Positions 1-6,226 of a stretch of 7,238 nt of DNA are shown piece after piece (the first letter of the stretch is position 1; each line of letters begins with the position of its first letter). Source of the stretch: Solirubrobacteraceae bacterium (GTDB lineage: Bacteria > Actinomycetota > Thermoleophilia > Solirubrobacterales > Solirubrobacteraceae); NCBI GenBank assembly GCA_030447005.1, contig JAUJME010000078.1, positions 1 to 7,238 on the forward strand. The letters are read 5' to 3'. The notes beneath the pieces were generated by a model. It made no database searches. It was given only the letters and a program-made list of their open reading frames with translations, and had not been told where the DNA came from. Made by a program: the position numbers and the translations under genes.

Positions 1-497
1 GCCCGGTCGACCGACACCGGGGGGATCCCGTTGGGCACCACCTGCACGCGCGTCCGGGGCCGCGCGCCGAAGGTGGCGGCGACCGCCTGGCTGACGGCCA
101 CGACGCTGGCGCAGCGCGCGGCGATCGTCCGCGCGAGCAGCCCGTCCCAGGAGAAGTCGTGCTTGATCCAGACGACGGGGATGCCGAGCCCCGGCGTGGC
201 CAGCCCGGCGACGAGCGCCGCCTTGACGCCGTTGGCGTGGACGACCGCCGGCCGCTGGCGGGCGAGGACGCGGCGCAGCCGGAGCGCCCCGGTGAGGATC
301 CCGGCCCGCGCGCCCGTGGGGACGACCTCGACGGGGACGCCGCGGCCCCGCATGTGCTCGACCCAGGTGCCGTCGGCCAGCGACACGAGGCCGCGGACCC
401 AGCCGTCGCCGAGCCCGGTGACGATCCGCTCGAGGTAGAGCTCCGAGCCGCCCAGGGTGGCGTGCGAGGAGACGAACGTGACGGCCGGAGGCGTCAC
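1..497 (-). CDS. GT4-family glycosyltransferase, N-terminal half (partial, runs off left edge)
   Basis: Translating the minus strand from the GTG at 497-495 gives 165 open codons to the window edge. The protein reads as the N-terminal Rossmann domain of a GT-B, GT4-family glycosyltransferase. There is a hydrophobic first strand (residues 5-10), the GGSE acceptor-loop motif at 16-19 typical of GT4 enzymes, a VVHANG strand-loop at 85-90, a WIKHDF segment at 110-115, a VVAVS strand at 132-136, and the inter-domain VVPNGI motif at 153-158. GT4 enzymes move a sugar from a nucleotide- or lipid-linked donor to a glycan acceptor at the inner membrane face. The C-terminal donor-binding domain, with its ExxxxxxxE motif, would lie outside the window. 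The GTG overlaps the TGA of the upstream GT2 gene as GTGA, so translational coupling within one operon is likely. Family call is firm; the specific sugar is unknown. Confidence 0.88.
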   Translation of the reverse strand, partial: MTPPAVTFVSSHATLGGSELYLERIVTGLGDGWVRGLVSLADGTWVEHMRGRGVPVEVVPTGARAGILTGALRLRRVLARQRPAVVHANGVKAALVAGLATPGLGIPVVWIKHDFSWDGLLARTIAARCASVVAVSQAVAATFGARPRTRVQVVPNGIPPVSVDR

Positions 498-1378
498 GCC
501 GCCCGCTGCGCCCACGCCGCGCGGGCCCCGTCGAGCAGCCCGCGGACGCCCGGCCAGTCGCGGTTGACCGCCCGGTGGAGCCCCAGCAGCGCGACGAGCA
601 GGGCGAACTGCGCGCGGGCGAGCGGGCCGCGCTCCGGGAAGTTCTTGCGGAAGAGGTAGGCCCGGTTGACCACGAGCCGCCGGTTGAAGGCGCGGGTGTC
701 CATCCCGCCGATGCCGAGCTTGTGGTGGACGACCACCGCCCGCGGCTCGTAGCGCACGCGGCCGCGGCGGGAGAGCCGGTAGCCCAGGTCCTCGTCCTCC
801 GCGAGGCCGTAGCCCGTCAGCCCCTCGTCGAACCGCAGCTCGGCGGCGAGGTCGCGCCGTGCGCTCATGAGGCAGCCGTGGAGGAACTCGACGTCCCGGG
901 GGGTGTCGAGGTCGACGAGCCGCCGCGGATAGCCGAAGCGCGTGAGCGTCCCCTGCTCGCCGCCACCGGGCAGGAGCCGGCGCAGGCGGGTCGGGCCGCC
1001 GGCGATCCGCGCGTCCTCCTCGACGACCCGGGCGGTGACCCCGACGACCTCGCGGTCGGCGTAGGCCTCCTCGAGCACCGCGAAGATGCGCGGGTCGAAC
1101 TCGACGTCGTCGTCGGAGAAGACGACCACCTCCGCTCTCGCGAGGTCGGTCCCGTGGTTGCGCTGCAGGCAGGATCCCGCCGCGGTGGCCTCGTAGCGGG
1201 CCGGCGGGCGGTCGCCCGCCGCGCGGTGCTCCTCGACCACCGGCTCGGCCGTGCGGGCGGGATCGCCGTCCACCACGAGCACCTCGCGGGGCAGCGGGTC
1301 GCACGCGCGGAGGCTGGCGAGCGTGTCGCGCAGCGGCCCCGGCCGGCCCTTCGTGGCGATGATCAGCGAGAGGTCCAC
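494..1378 (-). CDS. GT2-family glycosyltransferase (GT-A fold)
   Basis: The product is 294 residues with a GT-A, family 2 layout. The first strand is LSLIIATKGRP (3-13). The nucleotide-binding acid is in VVDGD (35-39), and QRNHG at 72-76 resembles the common QRNxG motif. The metal-binding DxD-type motif is FSDDDVEFDP (87-96). EDED at 194-197, followed by GYRL, resembles the family's catalytic-base/acceptor region (often ED.D...R). The enzyme would be cytoplasmic and add one sugar to a growing lipid-linked glycan. The C-terminus (about 255-294) is hydrophobic and then basic, which could make membrane contact, but there is no clear transmembrane pair. The start is GTG, because no in-frame ATG precedes the first strand. 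No obvious Shine-Dalgarno sequence is seen. It is the first gene of a minus-strand pair with the GT4 gene. Donor and acceptor cannot be read from the sequence. Confidence 0.92.
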   Translation of the reverse strand: MDLSLIIATKGRPGPLRDTLASLRACDPLPREVLVVDGDPARTAEPVVEEHRAAGDRPPARYEATAAGSCLQRNHGTDLARAEVVVFSDDDVEFDPRIFAVLEEAYADREVVGVTARVVEEDARIAGGPTRLRRLLPGGGEQGTLTRFGYPRRLVDLDTPRDVEFLHGCLMSARRDLAAELRFDEGLTGYGLAEDEDLGYRLSRRGRVRYEPRAVVVHHKLGIGGMDTRAFNRRLVVNRAYLFRKNFPERGPLARAQFALLVALLGLHRAVNRDWPGVRGLLDGARAAWAQRAA

Positions 1379-1401
1379 GAGCGGCTCAGGCGGGCGTGCA
1401 C
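1363..1401 (-). other. Possible 12-codon leader ORF overlapping the GT2 start
   Basis: A GTG at 1401-1399 opens a 12-codon frame (M-HARLSRSWTSR) that ends with TGA at 1365-1363. It is out of frame with the GT2 gene and overlaps its first 16 bases. If the TATCGT box at 1414-1409 is real, the transcript would begin within a base or so of this GTG, so the peptide could be translated from a leaderless mRNA and feed ribosomes to the GT2 start. An ORF this short occurs easily by chance in GC-rich DNA. No conservation evidence is available here. Confidence 0.12.
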
Positions 1402-1408
1402 CGCGGGA

Positions 1409-1414
1409 ACGATA
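1409..1414 (-). promoter_or_regulatory. Possible -10 box for the GT2-GT4 operon
   Basis: The minus strand reads TATCGT here, which fits the actinobacterial -10 pattern TAnnnT. No convincing -35 hexamer is visible at 16-19 bases. It would place the transcript start near 1402, giving a leader of about 24 bases before the GT2 GTG at 1378. Such hexamers are common by chance, so this is a weak call, supported mainly by its place in a short divergent intergenic region. Confidence 0.25.
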
Positions 1415-1475
1415 GAGGCGGGCAGGCGGTTGCAGGCGAGCGGGCGAGCCCGTTCATCACGGGGGTGCGGTCGGG

Positions 1476-1481
1476 TAACGT
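1476..1481 (+). promoter_or_regulatory. Possible -10 box for the ATP-grasp/acyltransferase genes
   Basis: The plus strand reads TAACGT, matching TAnnnT. A poor -35 candidate, TTCATC, lies at 1453-1458 with a 17-base spacer. The next seven bases lead directly to the TTG at 1489, so the transcript could be leaderless. This geometry is the main reason for preferring the TTG start. The call is weak on its own. Confidence 0.28.
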
Positions 1482-1488
1482 GGGCACC

Positions 1489-2646
1489 TTGGCATCGGTC
1501 AATCGAGTAGAGCGCGCCGGTGCCTGCGTCGTCGGGGGTGTCGAGGTGGTTCGCGCGCTCGGGATGGCCGGGATCCGCTCGGCGGTCGTCGCGCCGGCCG
1601 GCGCGCCCGTCCGGCTCTCTCGCTTCGCCGTCGACGGGATCGACCCGGCCGGCCGGCCGCTCGCCGACGCCCTGCTCGAGTACGGGGCCTCGCGCGCCTC
1701 GCCGCCGGTGCTCCTCTACGACTCCGACGATGCGCTGCTGGAGATCTCGCGCCGCCGCGAGGAGCTCGCCCGGTCCTTCCGCTTCGCCCTGCCCGAGGCG
1801 GGCGTGGTCGAGGACATGGTCGACAAGGCGCGCTTCCAGGCGCTCGCCGAGCGCCTCGGCCTCCCCGTCCCCCGGGCGCAGCACGTGCGCCCGGCGGCCG
1901 CCTCGCCCGCCGAGCTGCGGATCGAGTTCCCGCTCATCCTCAAGGCGGTGCCGTTCCGCGACGAGCGCTGGACGGGCTACGGAGAGGCCGGGAAGGTGCT
2001 GGCGGTCGACGACGCGGACGAGCTCGAGCGCCTGTGGCCGCGCCTGGCCGCCGCCGATCTCGACCTGATCGCGCAGGAGCGCGTTCCCGGCGGCGAGGAC
2101 CGCGTCGTCAGCTACCACGTCTACGTCGACCGCCGCGACGAGGTCGCCGGCGACTTCACCGGCCGCAAGATCCGCACCTACCCGACCCGGTACGGGATGA
2201 GCTCGGCGCTGGAGACGACGGCCGACCCGCCGCTGCTCGAGGAGGGTCGCCGTCTCGTGCACCGCCTGGGGCTCCGGGGGCCGGCGAAGCTCGACTTCAA
2301 GCGGACGCCGGACGGCCGGATCGTCCTCCTCGAGGTCAACCTGCGATACACGCTGTGGGTCCACGCGGGCGCGCTGGCGGGCGTCAACCTCGCCGCCCTC
2401 GCGCACGCTGATCTCACCGGACGCCCGCTCCCGGCGACCGGGCCTGCGAGAGCGGGCGTGCGCTGGATCCAGCCCCGGCTCGACTTCGCCGCGGCGCGCG
2501 AGACCGGCGTCCCGCTGCACCGGTGGATGTGGTTCGCCGCGCGCTGCCAGAGCAACCAGTTGCTCGACCCGCGCGACCCGGTGGCCGTCGCGCGCCGCTA
2601 TGGCCCCACGCTGCGCCGGCGTGCGCGCCGCGCGCGCGCCACGTGA
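1489..2646 (+). CDS. ATP-grasp carboligase (COG3919-like carboxylate-amine ligase)
   Basis: The protein is about 385 residues. It has an N-terminal Rossmann-like pre-ATP-grasp domain with CVVGG at 13-17 and a VVRALG helix, and a YDSDDALLEISRRREEL segment (77-93). The ATP-grasp fold starts near VDKARF (K113), continues through LILKAVPF (K152), an AQERVPGGEDR hinge region (195-205) and KLDFKR (267-272), and ends with LLEVNLR (280-286), whose E282 and N284 would bind Mg-ATP. The layout matches the predicted ATP-dependent carboligases of COG3919. Known ATP-grasp ligases activate a carboxylate as acyl-phosphate and join it to an amine or thiol. The substrate here is unknown. In-frame starts at ATG 1396, GTG 1465, GTG 1480 and TTG 1489 are possible. 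TTG 1489 is chosen because it lies 7 bases after a TAACGT box and begins close to the conserved first strand. Likely co-transcribed with the acyltransferase 37 bases downstream. Confidence 0.87.
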   Translation: MASVNRVERAGACVVGGVEVVRALGMAGIRSAVVAPAGAPVRLSRFAVDGIDPAGRPLADALLEYGASRASPPVLLYDSDDALLEISRRREELARSFRFALPEAGVVEDMVDKARFQALAERLGLPVPRAQHVRPAAASPAELRIEFPLILKAVPFRDERWTGYGEAGKVLAVDDADELERLWPRLAAADLDLIAQERVPGGEDRVVSYHVYVDRRDEVAGDFTGRKIRTYPTRYGMSSALETTADPPLLEEGRRLVHRLGLRGPAKLDFKRTPDGRIVLLEVNLRYTLWVHAGALAGVNLAALAHADLTGRPLPATGPARAGVRWIQPRLDFAAARETGVPLHRWMWFAARCQSNQLLDPRDPVAVARRYGPTLRRRARRARAT

Positions 2647-2669
2647 AGTCGCGGCGGCGGCGGGCGGTG

Positions 2670-2675
2670 CAGACT
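2670..2675 (+). promoter_or_regulatory. Possible internal -10 box before the acyltransferase
   Basis: CAGACT lies 8 bases before the GTG at 2684 in the 37-base gap after the ATP-grasp stop codon. It departs from TAnnnT at its first base. No -35 hexamer is clear. It could give the acyltransferase its own near-leaderless transcript, but read-through from the upstream gene is equally possible. There is no Shine-Dalgarno-like sequence close to the GTG, which is the only extra support. Confidence 0.18.
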
Positions 2676-2683
2676 GACGGCTC

Positions 2684-3823
2684 GTGAGCCGCCCCTCCGC
2701 CGCCATCCTCAGCAGCCGCGACCTCCGGGAGGACGACGTCCGCGCCTGGCGCGCGCTGGCGGACCGCGCGCTCGAGCCCAACCCGTACCTCCGCCCCGAG
2801 TTCGTCCTCTCGAGCGCCGAGGCGAGCGGCGACGACGCGGCGCTCGTCACCGTCCGCGACGAGGAGCGCTGGCTCGGGCTCCTGCCCGTCGGCCTGGCCA
2901 AGCGCTGGCGCCGGACGCCGCTGCCCTGCCTGGCGCCCTGGCTGCCGGAGTACGCCTACTCCGGCACCCCGCTGATCGACCGCGACGCGCGCGAGCCGGC
3001 GCTCTCCGCGCTCCTCGATCTCCTCGCCGCCGAGCGGCGGGCCGCCGCCCTCGTGCTCCATCCCTTCGACCCCACGGGACCGATCGGCGCCGGCCTCCTG
3101 CTCCACATGGGAGAACGGGCCATCGCCCCGTTCGTCTACGCGGACTTCGAGCGCGCGGCGATCCGCCGGCGACCCGAGAGCACCTACCTCGCGGAGTCCG
3201 TCAGCGCCGCCGGGCGCAAGAAGCTGCGCTCGCGCAAGCGGGCGCTCGGGCGGGAGCTCGGCGCCGAGACCGTCCTCGTCGACCGCTCGCACGAGCCCGC
3301 GGCGTGGGACGCGTTCCTCGAGCTGGAGCACGCCGGGTGGAAGGGCGAGCACGGGTCGTCGCTGGCCAGCGACGAGCGCGACGCGGCGTTCTTCCGCGGC
3401 ATGTGCGCCGGCATGGCCGCCGCCGGCCACCTCCAGATCCTCGGCCTCGAGGCCGCCGGGCGCACGGTCGCGATGCAGTGCAACCTCATCGACGGGCCGT
3501 CCGTCTACGCCTTCAAGGTGGCCTACGACGCCGCCTTCGCCCGCTTCTCCCCGGGCGTGCTGCTCGAGGTGGAGGCGATCGAGCACTTCCACCGCGCGCT
3601 CCAGGACGTCGAGCTCCTCGACTCCTGCGCCGACCCCGACAACGAGCTCATCAACCGGATCTGGCCCGATCGCCGGCGGCTTCAGACGCTGGTGATCCCG
3701 ACGGGCGCGCAGCGCGCCCGCCTGATCCGTCCGACCATGGGCGTCGAGGTCGCCGTCCGCCGCGTCATCCGCGCGCGCCGCGGCGCACCCGGCTCAGGCG
3801 GCGGTTCACCGCGCGGTTCGTGA
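2684..3823 (+). CDS. CelD/BcsL-type GNAT acyltransferase (Acetyltransf_6 / FemAB-like)
   Basis: The protein is 379 residues and looks like a double-GNAT-fold enzyme of the CelD/BcsL group (COG5653, PF13480), which is structurally related to FemAB peptidyltransferases. The N-terminal half has NPYLRPEF (about 26-33) and an AALVTVRDEERWLGLLPVG core. The linker YLAESVSAAGRKKLRSRKR starts at residue 168. The C-terminal GNAT half carries LEHAGWKG (214-221) and the diagnostic segment from F277, FKVAYDAAFARFSPG (277-291), followed by a helix containing LLEVEAIEHF. These match the family's core motifs. Members occur in exopolysaccharide clusters and are thought to transfer acyl or aminoacyl groups. 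The donor and acceptor here are unknown. It starts at GTG and follows the ATP-grasp gene by 37 bases. The last 59 bases, including its basic, Gly-rich tail, overlap the convergent oxygenase gene. Family call good, function inferred. Confidence 0.85.
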   Translation: MSRPSAAILSSRDLREDDVRAWRALADRALEPNPYLRPEFVLSSAEASGDDAALVTVRDEERWLGLLPVGLAKRWRRTPLPCLAPWLPEYAYSGTPLIDRDAREPALSALLDLLAAERRAAALVLHPFDPTGPIGAGLLLHMGERAIAPFVYADFERAAIRRRPESTYLAESVSAAGRKKLRSRKRALGRELGAETVLVDRSHEPAAWDAFLELEHAGWKGEHGSSLASDERDAAFFRGMCAGMAAAGHLQILGLEAAGRTVAMQCNLIDGPSVYAFKVAYDAAFARFSPGVLLEVEAIEHFHRALQDVELLDSCADPDNELINRIWPDRRRLQTLVIPTGAQRARLIRPTMGVEVAVRRVIRARRGAPGSGGGSPRGS

Positions 3824-4622
3824 GGACCGCGGCCTCCTTGGCCCGGTCCGCCGTCGCGCTCTGGCCCGGGGGCCGCGGCCGCATGCGCATCCGGCGCAGG
3901 CGGGCGTTGGCCTGGTAGGCGAGGGCGCGGCGCTGGGTGACCGGCGTCCGCCACGTGATCGAGAGCGAGACGGAGACCGCCGGCCCGTTCTGCACGAAGT
4001 GCGGGGCGTGCGGCGGGACGTAGACGCCGTCGCCGGGCCCGAGCGGGTACGGCTGGATGTCGCGCGGCTCGCTCGGCATGTTGGAGTGCCCGCCGCCGTA
4101 GTAGCGCTCGAGCTCGCGGTGCTCCATGGCGACATCGTCGAAGTGGCCGACGTTCATCGTCTTGGTGCCCCGGATCTGGAGCAGGAAGTTGTGCTCGGGA
4201 TCGAAGTGCGACGGCGTGATCGAGTTCGGCGCGGAGAGGAAGACGAAGCCCTCGCGGCCCTCCATGGGACCCTCGCGGCGGCCGGCGACGGGCTCGACCT
4301 CGTCGAGGCAGGCGTCCAGCAGCGCCTTGTAGCGCGGGACGAGCTCGATGTTGCGCAGGATCAGCCACGACTGGCTGGTCTCGATCGTCCGGGCGACCTC
4401 GCCGGCGCTGACGGCCAGCGCGGGCACCTCGGCGTCGGCGACGACGGTCGAGACGTTGCCGAGGTTGTGCTCCGTCTTGTCGGCGGGAAGCTCGTCGGCG
4501 AGCTCGGCGAGCATCTCGACGGTGAGGAGGGGGTGGTCGACCAGGTGGTGGCGGACGGCGACCGGGGAGACGCCGTAGTGCCCGGCGAAGGTGCCCGGGT
4601 CGATGTCGAGTAGATCGGTCAA
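3765..4622 (-). CDS. JmjC/cupin-8 domain protein, putative Fe(II)/2-oxoglutarate oxygenase
   Basis: From the TTG at 4622 the protein has 285 residues. Residues 1-110 form a mostly helical N-terminal region. The cupin barrel follows: FVFLSAPNSITPSHFDPEHNF (126-146) supplies the HxD pair H139/D141, RGTKTMNV (151-158) supplies K154 at the place of the usual 2-oxoglutarate-binding lysine, and PGDGVYVPPHAPHFV (196-210) supplies the distal histidine, best placed at H208. With the full HxD...H triad present, it is likely an active non-haem iron hydroxylase. Its substrate is not visible. The basic tail after about residue 240 (RRMRMRPRPP) is unusual and overlaps the acyltransferase gene. The TTG start is chosen because GAGGAA sits 5 bases before it, the best ribosome-binding site in the window, and no domain residues lie upstream. 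Cupin-8 proteins have also been annotated as regulators, so a regulatory role cannot be excluded. Confidence 0.85.
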   Translation of the reverse strand: MTDLLDIDPGTFAGHYGVSPVAVRHHLVDHPLLTVEMLAELADELPADKTEHNLGNVSTVVADAEVPALAVSAGEVARTIETSQSWLILRNIELVPRYKALLDACLDEVEPVAGRREGPMEGREGFVFLSAPNSITPSHFDPEHNFLLQIRGTKTMNVGHFDDVAMEHRELERYYGGGHSNMPSEPRDIQPYPLGPGDGVYVPPHAPHFVQNGPAVSVSLSITWRTPVTQRRALAYQANARLRRMRMRPRPPGQSATADRAKEAAVLTNRAVNRRLSRVRRGARG

Positions 4623-4627
4623 GTGGT

Positions 4628-4633
4628 TTCCTC
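4628..4633 (-). promoter_or_regulatory. Strong ribosome-binding site for the oxygenase (decides the TTG start)
   Basis: The minus strand reads GAGGAA followed by ACCAC and then TTG (4622-4620). Its complementarity to the 16S 3' end and its 5-base spacing support initiation at the TTG, not at an upstream ATG at 4694, which would add 24 residues unlike any cupin-8 sequence. This contrasts with most other starts in the window, which lack such a site, so this gene appears to have a true leader. Confidence 0.65.
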
Positions 4634-4659
4634 GGTGCGGGGGACGGCGGATCGCGGTG

Positions 4660-4709
4660 TGACCGTTGCGCAGACCATCGGCAGGGTCCTGCACGGACTT
4701 GACCGCTGC
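4660..4709. repeat. Two direct repeats TGACCGYTGC with an inverted repeat between them
   Basis: TGACCGTTGC at 4660-4669 and TGACCGCTGC at 4700-4709 are the same ten-base unit with one C/T difference, starting exactly 40 bases apart, close to four helical turns. Between them lies the near-perfect inverted repeat GCAGGGTCCTGC (4681-4692), and TGCGCA at 4667-4672 is a palindrome touching the first repeat. All of this lies in the 110-base non-coding gap upstream of the oxygenase and just downstream of the flippase stop. Candidate operator sites for the oxygenase promoter, or part of a weak terminator for the flippase transcript. No T-rich tail follows the inverted repeat on either strand. Function unproven. 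Confidence 0.35.
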
Positions 4710-4732
4710 AACCCGCGGGAGGCGCGCTGGGC

Positions 4733-6226
4733 TCAGGCGGGGGACTGGACGGGCGGCTGCCGGCGCACGATCCGGGCGAGGAACGCCAGGTCGTCGGGAT
4801 TGCGCATCCGCTCCCAGCCCACGAGCACGAGCCCGTAGAGCAGCGTGCCGGCGGCCCCGGCGACGAAGGGGGTGTCGCGCAGCGCCAGCAGCACGACGGC
4901 CATGGCGGCCCCCGCCACGACCGGCCCGAGCAGGACCACGACCCAGTCGAGCCCCCCGACGATCCGTGCGGCGACCCCCAGCGCCACCACCGCGAAGAGC
5001 CCCTCGGTGGCCAGCATCGCGACCGCCGCGCCGATGTCCTCGCTGCGCGGGATCAGGACGAGGTTGAGGACCACGTTGAGGACGACCATCACCGCGGAGA
5101 TCCGCATGATCGCCCCGGCGCTGCGCTGGGAGGAGATCAGCGACGAGCAGAGCGTCACGATGCTCAGCAGCACGACGACGGGGGCCAGGAGCCGCAGCGG
5201 GGCGCCGGCGTCGGCCAGCTCGCGGCCGAAGATGAGCGCCGAGACGTCCTCCGCCAGCACGCCCATCACGACGGCCGCCGGCATCAGGATCGCCACCGCG
5301 ATCTTGATCGACCGCCCGAAGACCGCGCCGATGCTCGGCTGCGTCTCGGCATCGAGGTAGGCGTACATCGCGATGAACGCGCCGTTGAGCGCGTAGGAGA
5401 CGAACAGGGTCGCCTCGAGCAGGCGGTAGGCCGCGCCGTAGCGCCCGACCGCCGACTCGGCGGCGAGGACCGACAGCAGGACCGCGTCGAGCTTGAAGAG
5501 GATGACGATGAAGACGTCCTGCACGGCGAACGGGAAGCCCCGCGCCGTCAGCTTGCGCCAGCCCCCGGGCGCGAACGAGAAGCGCGGCGTCCCGATCGAG
5601 CGGGCGAGCAGGACGACGCCCAGCACGAGGTGCAGCAGCGATCCCAGCGAGAAGATCGCCGAGACGGTCACCAGGTCCCGGCCCGACAGGAGCGCGGCCA
5701 CCCCCAGGGCCCCCGTCAGCAGCCGCTGGGCCACCACGGTGAGCACGAGCAGGTCCGAGCGCTCGTAGGCGTTGAAGACCGCGTGGTAGCTCTTGGCGAA
5801 GAGGTCGAGCAGGAGCCCCACCGCCAGCACCACCACGACGAGGCGGGTGTGGGCGGGGTAGTCGAGGAGCACGAGGGCCGCCCCGCCCAGCAGGAGCACC
5901 GGGACCGTGGCCAGCGCCTTGAGCGCCATGACGTTCCAGAAGATGCCGTCGAGCGCCTCGCGCGCGGGCGTGCCGCCGCCGGCCCGGCGCTCCCGGGCCG
6001 ACTCGCGCAGCAGGTAGGAGTCCGTCCCGAAGCCGATCGGGATCAGCGCGATGCCGAGGAAGGCGAAGGCGAAGACGAAGACGCCGAGCTCGCGCTCGCC
6101 GAGCTCGCGGGCGAGGACCGCGAAGAGCGCCAGCGTCGAGAGCTTGCCGACGATCTCCCCGCCGGCCCGGATCACCGTGTTCCTGGCGGCCCGCCGGCCG
6201 GCCTGCTCGGCCGTCCCGGCGCTCAT
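4733..6226 (-). CDS. Wzx-like oligosaccharide flippase (MOP superfamily)
   Basis: The protein is 497 residues, a usual length for Wzx flippases, and almost entirely hydrophobic, with about 12-14 membrane helices separated by short charged loops. The opening segment RNTVIRAGGEIVGKL followed by LARELGERELGVFVFA is typical of the polysaccharide-biosynthesis flippases (PF01943/PF13440). In the middle, VQDVFIVILFKLDAVLLS and VGRYGAAYRLLEA match the conserved central region. The C-terminus is a cytoplasmic basic tail ending RIVRRQPPVQSPA, preceded by NPDDLAFLARI, as in many family members. It would move a lipid-linked glycan from the inner to the outer face of the membrane. The start is the ATG that overlaps the phosphoesterase stop as ATGA, so it should be translated by coupling. 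No Shine-Dalgarno sequence is seen. The same frame stays open far upstream, but that part is an out-of-frame shadow of the phosphoesterase gene. Confidence 0.92.
   Translation of the reverse strand: MSAGTAEQAGRRAARNTVIRAGGEIVGKLSTLALFAVLARELGERELGVFVFAFAFLGIALIPIGFGTDSYLLRESARERRAGGGTPAREALDGIFWNVMALKALATVPVLLLGGAALVLLDYPAHTRLVVVVLAVGLLLDLFAKSYHAVFNAYERSDLLVLTVVAQRLLTGALGVAALLSGRDLVTVSAIFSLGSLLHLVLGVVLLARSIGTPRFSFAPGGWRKLTARGFPFAVQDVFIVILFKLDAVLLSVLAAESAVGRYGAAYRLLEATLFVSYALNGAFIAMYAYLDAETQPSIGAVFGRSIKIAVAILMPAAVVMGVLAEDVSALIFGRELADAGAPLRLLAPVVVLLSIVTLCSSLISSQRSAGAIMRISAVMVVLNVVLNLVLIPRSEDIGAAVAMLATEGLFAVVALGVAARIVGGLDWVVVLLGPVVAGAAMAVVLLALRDTPFVAGAAGTLLYGLVLVGWERMRNPDDLAFLARIVRRQPPVQSPA

Noticed and set aside
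1396..1488. ATG 1396 as the start of the ATP-grasp gene
   Set aside because: The 31 extra residues look like translated intergenic DNA (basic and polar), and the start would lie within 18 bases of the divergent GT2 start, leaving no room for promoters.
575..1510. A 311-codon plus-strand frame antisense to the GT2 gene
   Set aside because: Rich in Ala, Arg, Glu and Val with no motif, and opposite to a gene with complete GT2 motifs.
1363..2901. A 512-codon minus-strand frame across the ATP-grasp gene
   Set aside because: It is antisense to a gene with clear ATP-grasp motifs, its translation is Arg/Ala/Glu-rich with no domain pattern, and it reflects GC-biased codon use on the other strand. 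Only its last 12 codons, at the GT2 start, were kept as a possible leader ORF.
2414..3592. A 392-codon minus-strand frame antisense to the acyltransferase
   Set aside because: Low-complexity translation without domains; the plus-strand frame carries the CelD-type motifs.
4623..4694. ATG 4694 as the start of the oxygenase
   Set aside because: It would pass over a good ribosome-binding site, and the 24 added residues have no cupin-8 character and cover the repeat region.
4676..4732. A Rho-independent terminator after the flippase
   Set aside because: The inverted repeat GCAGGGTCCTGC has a stem of only about five pairs and no T-run follows it on either strand.
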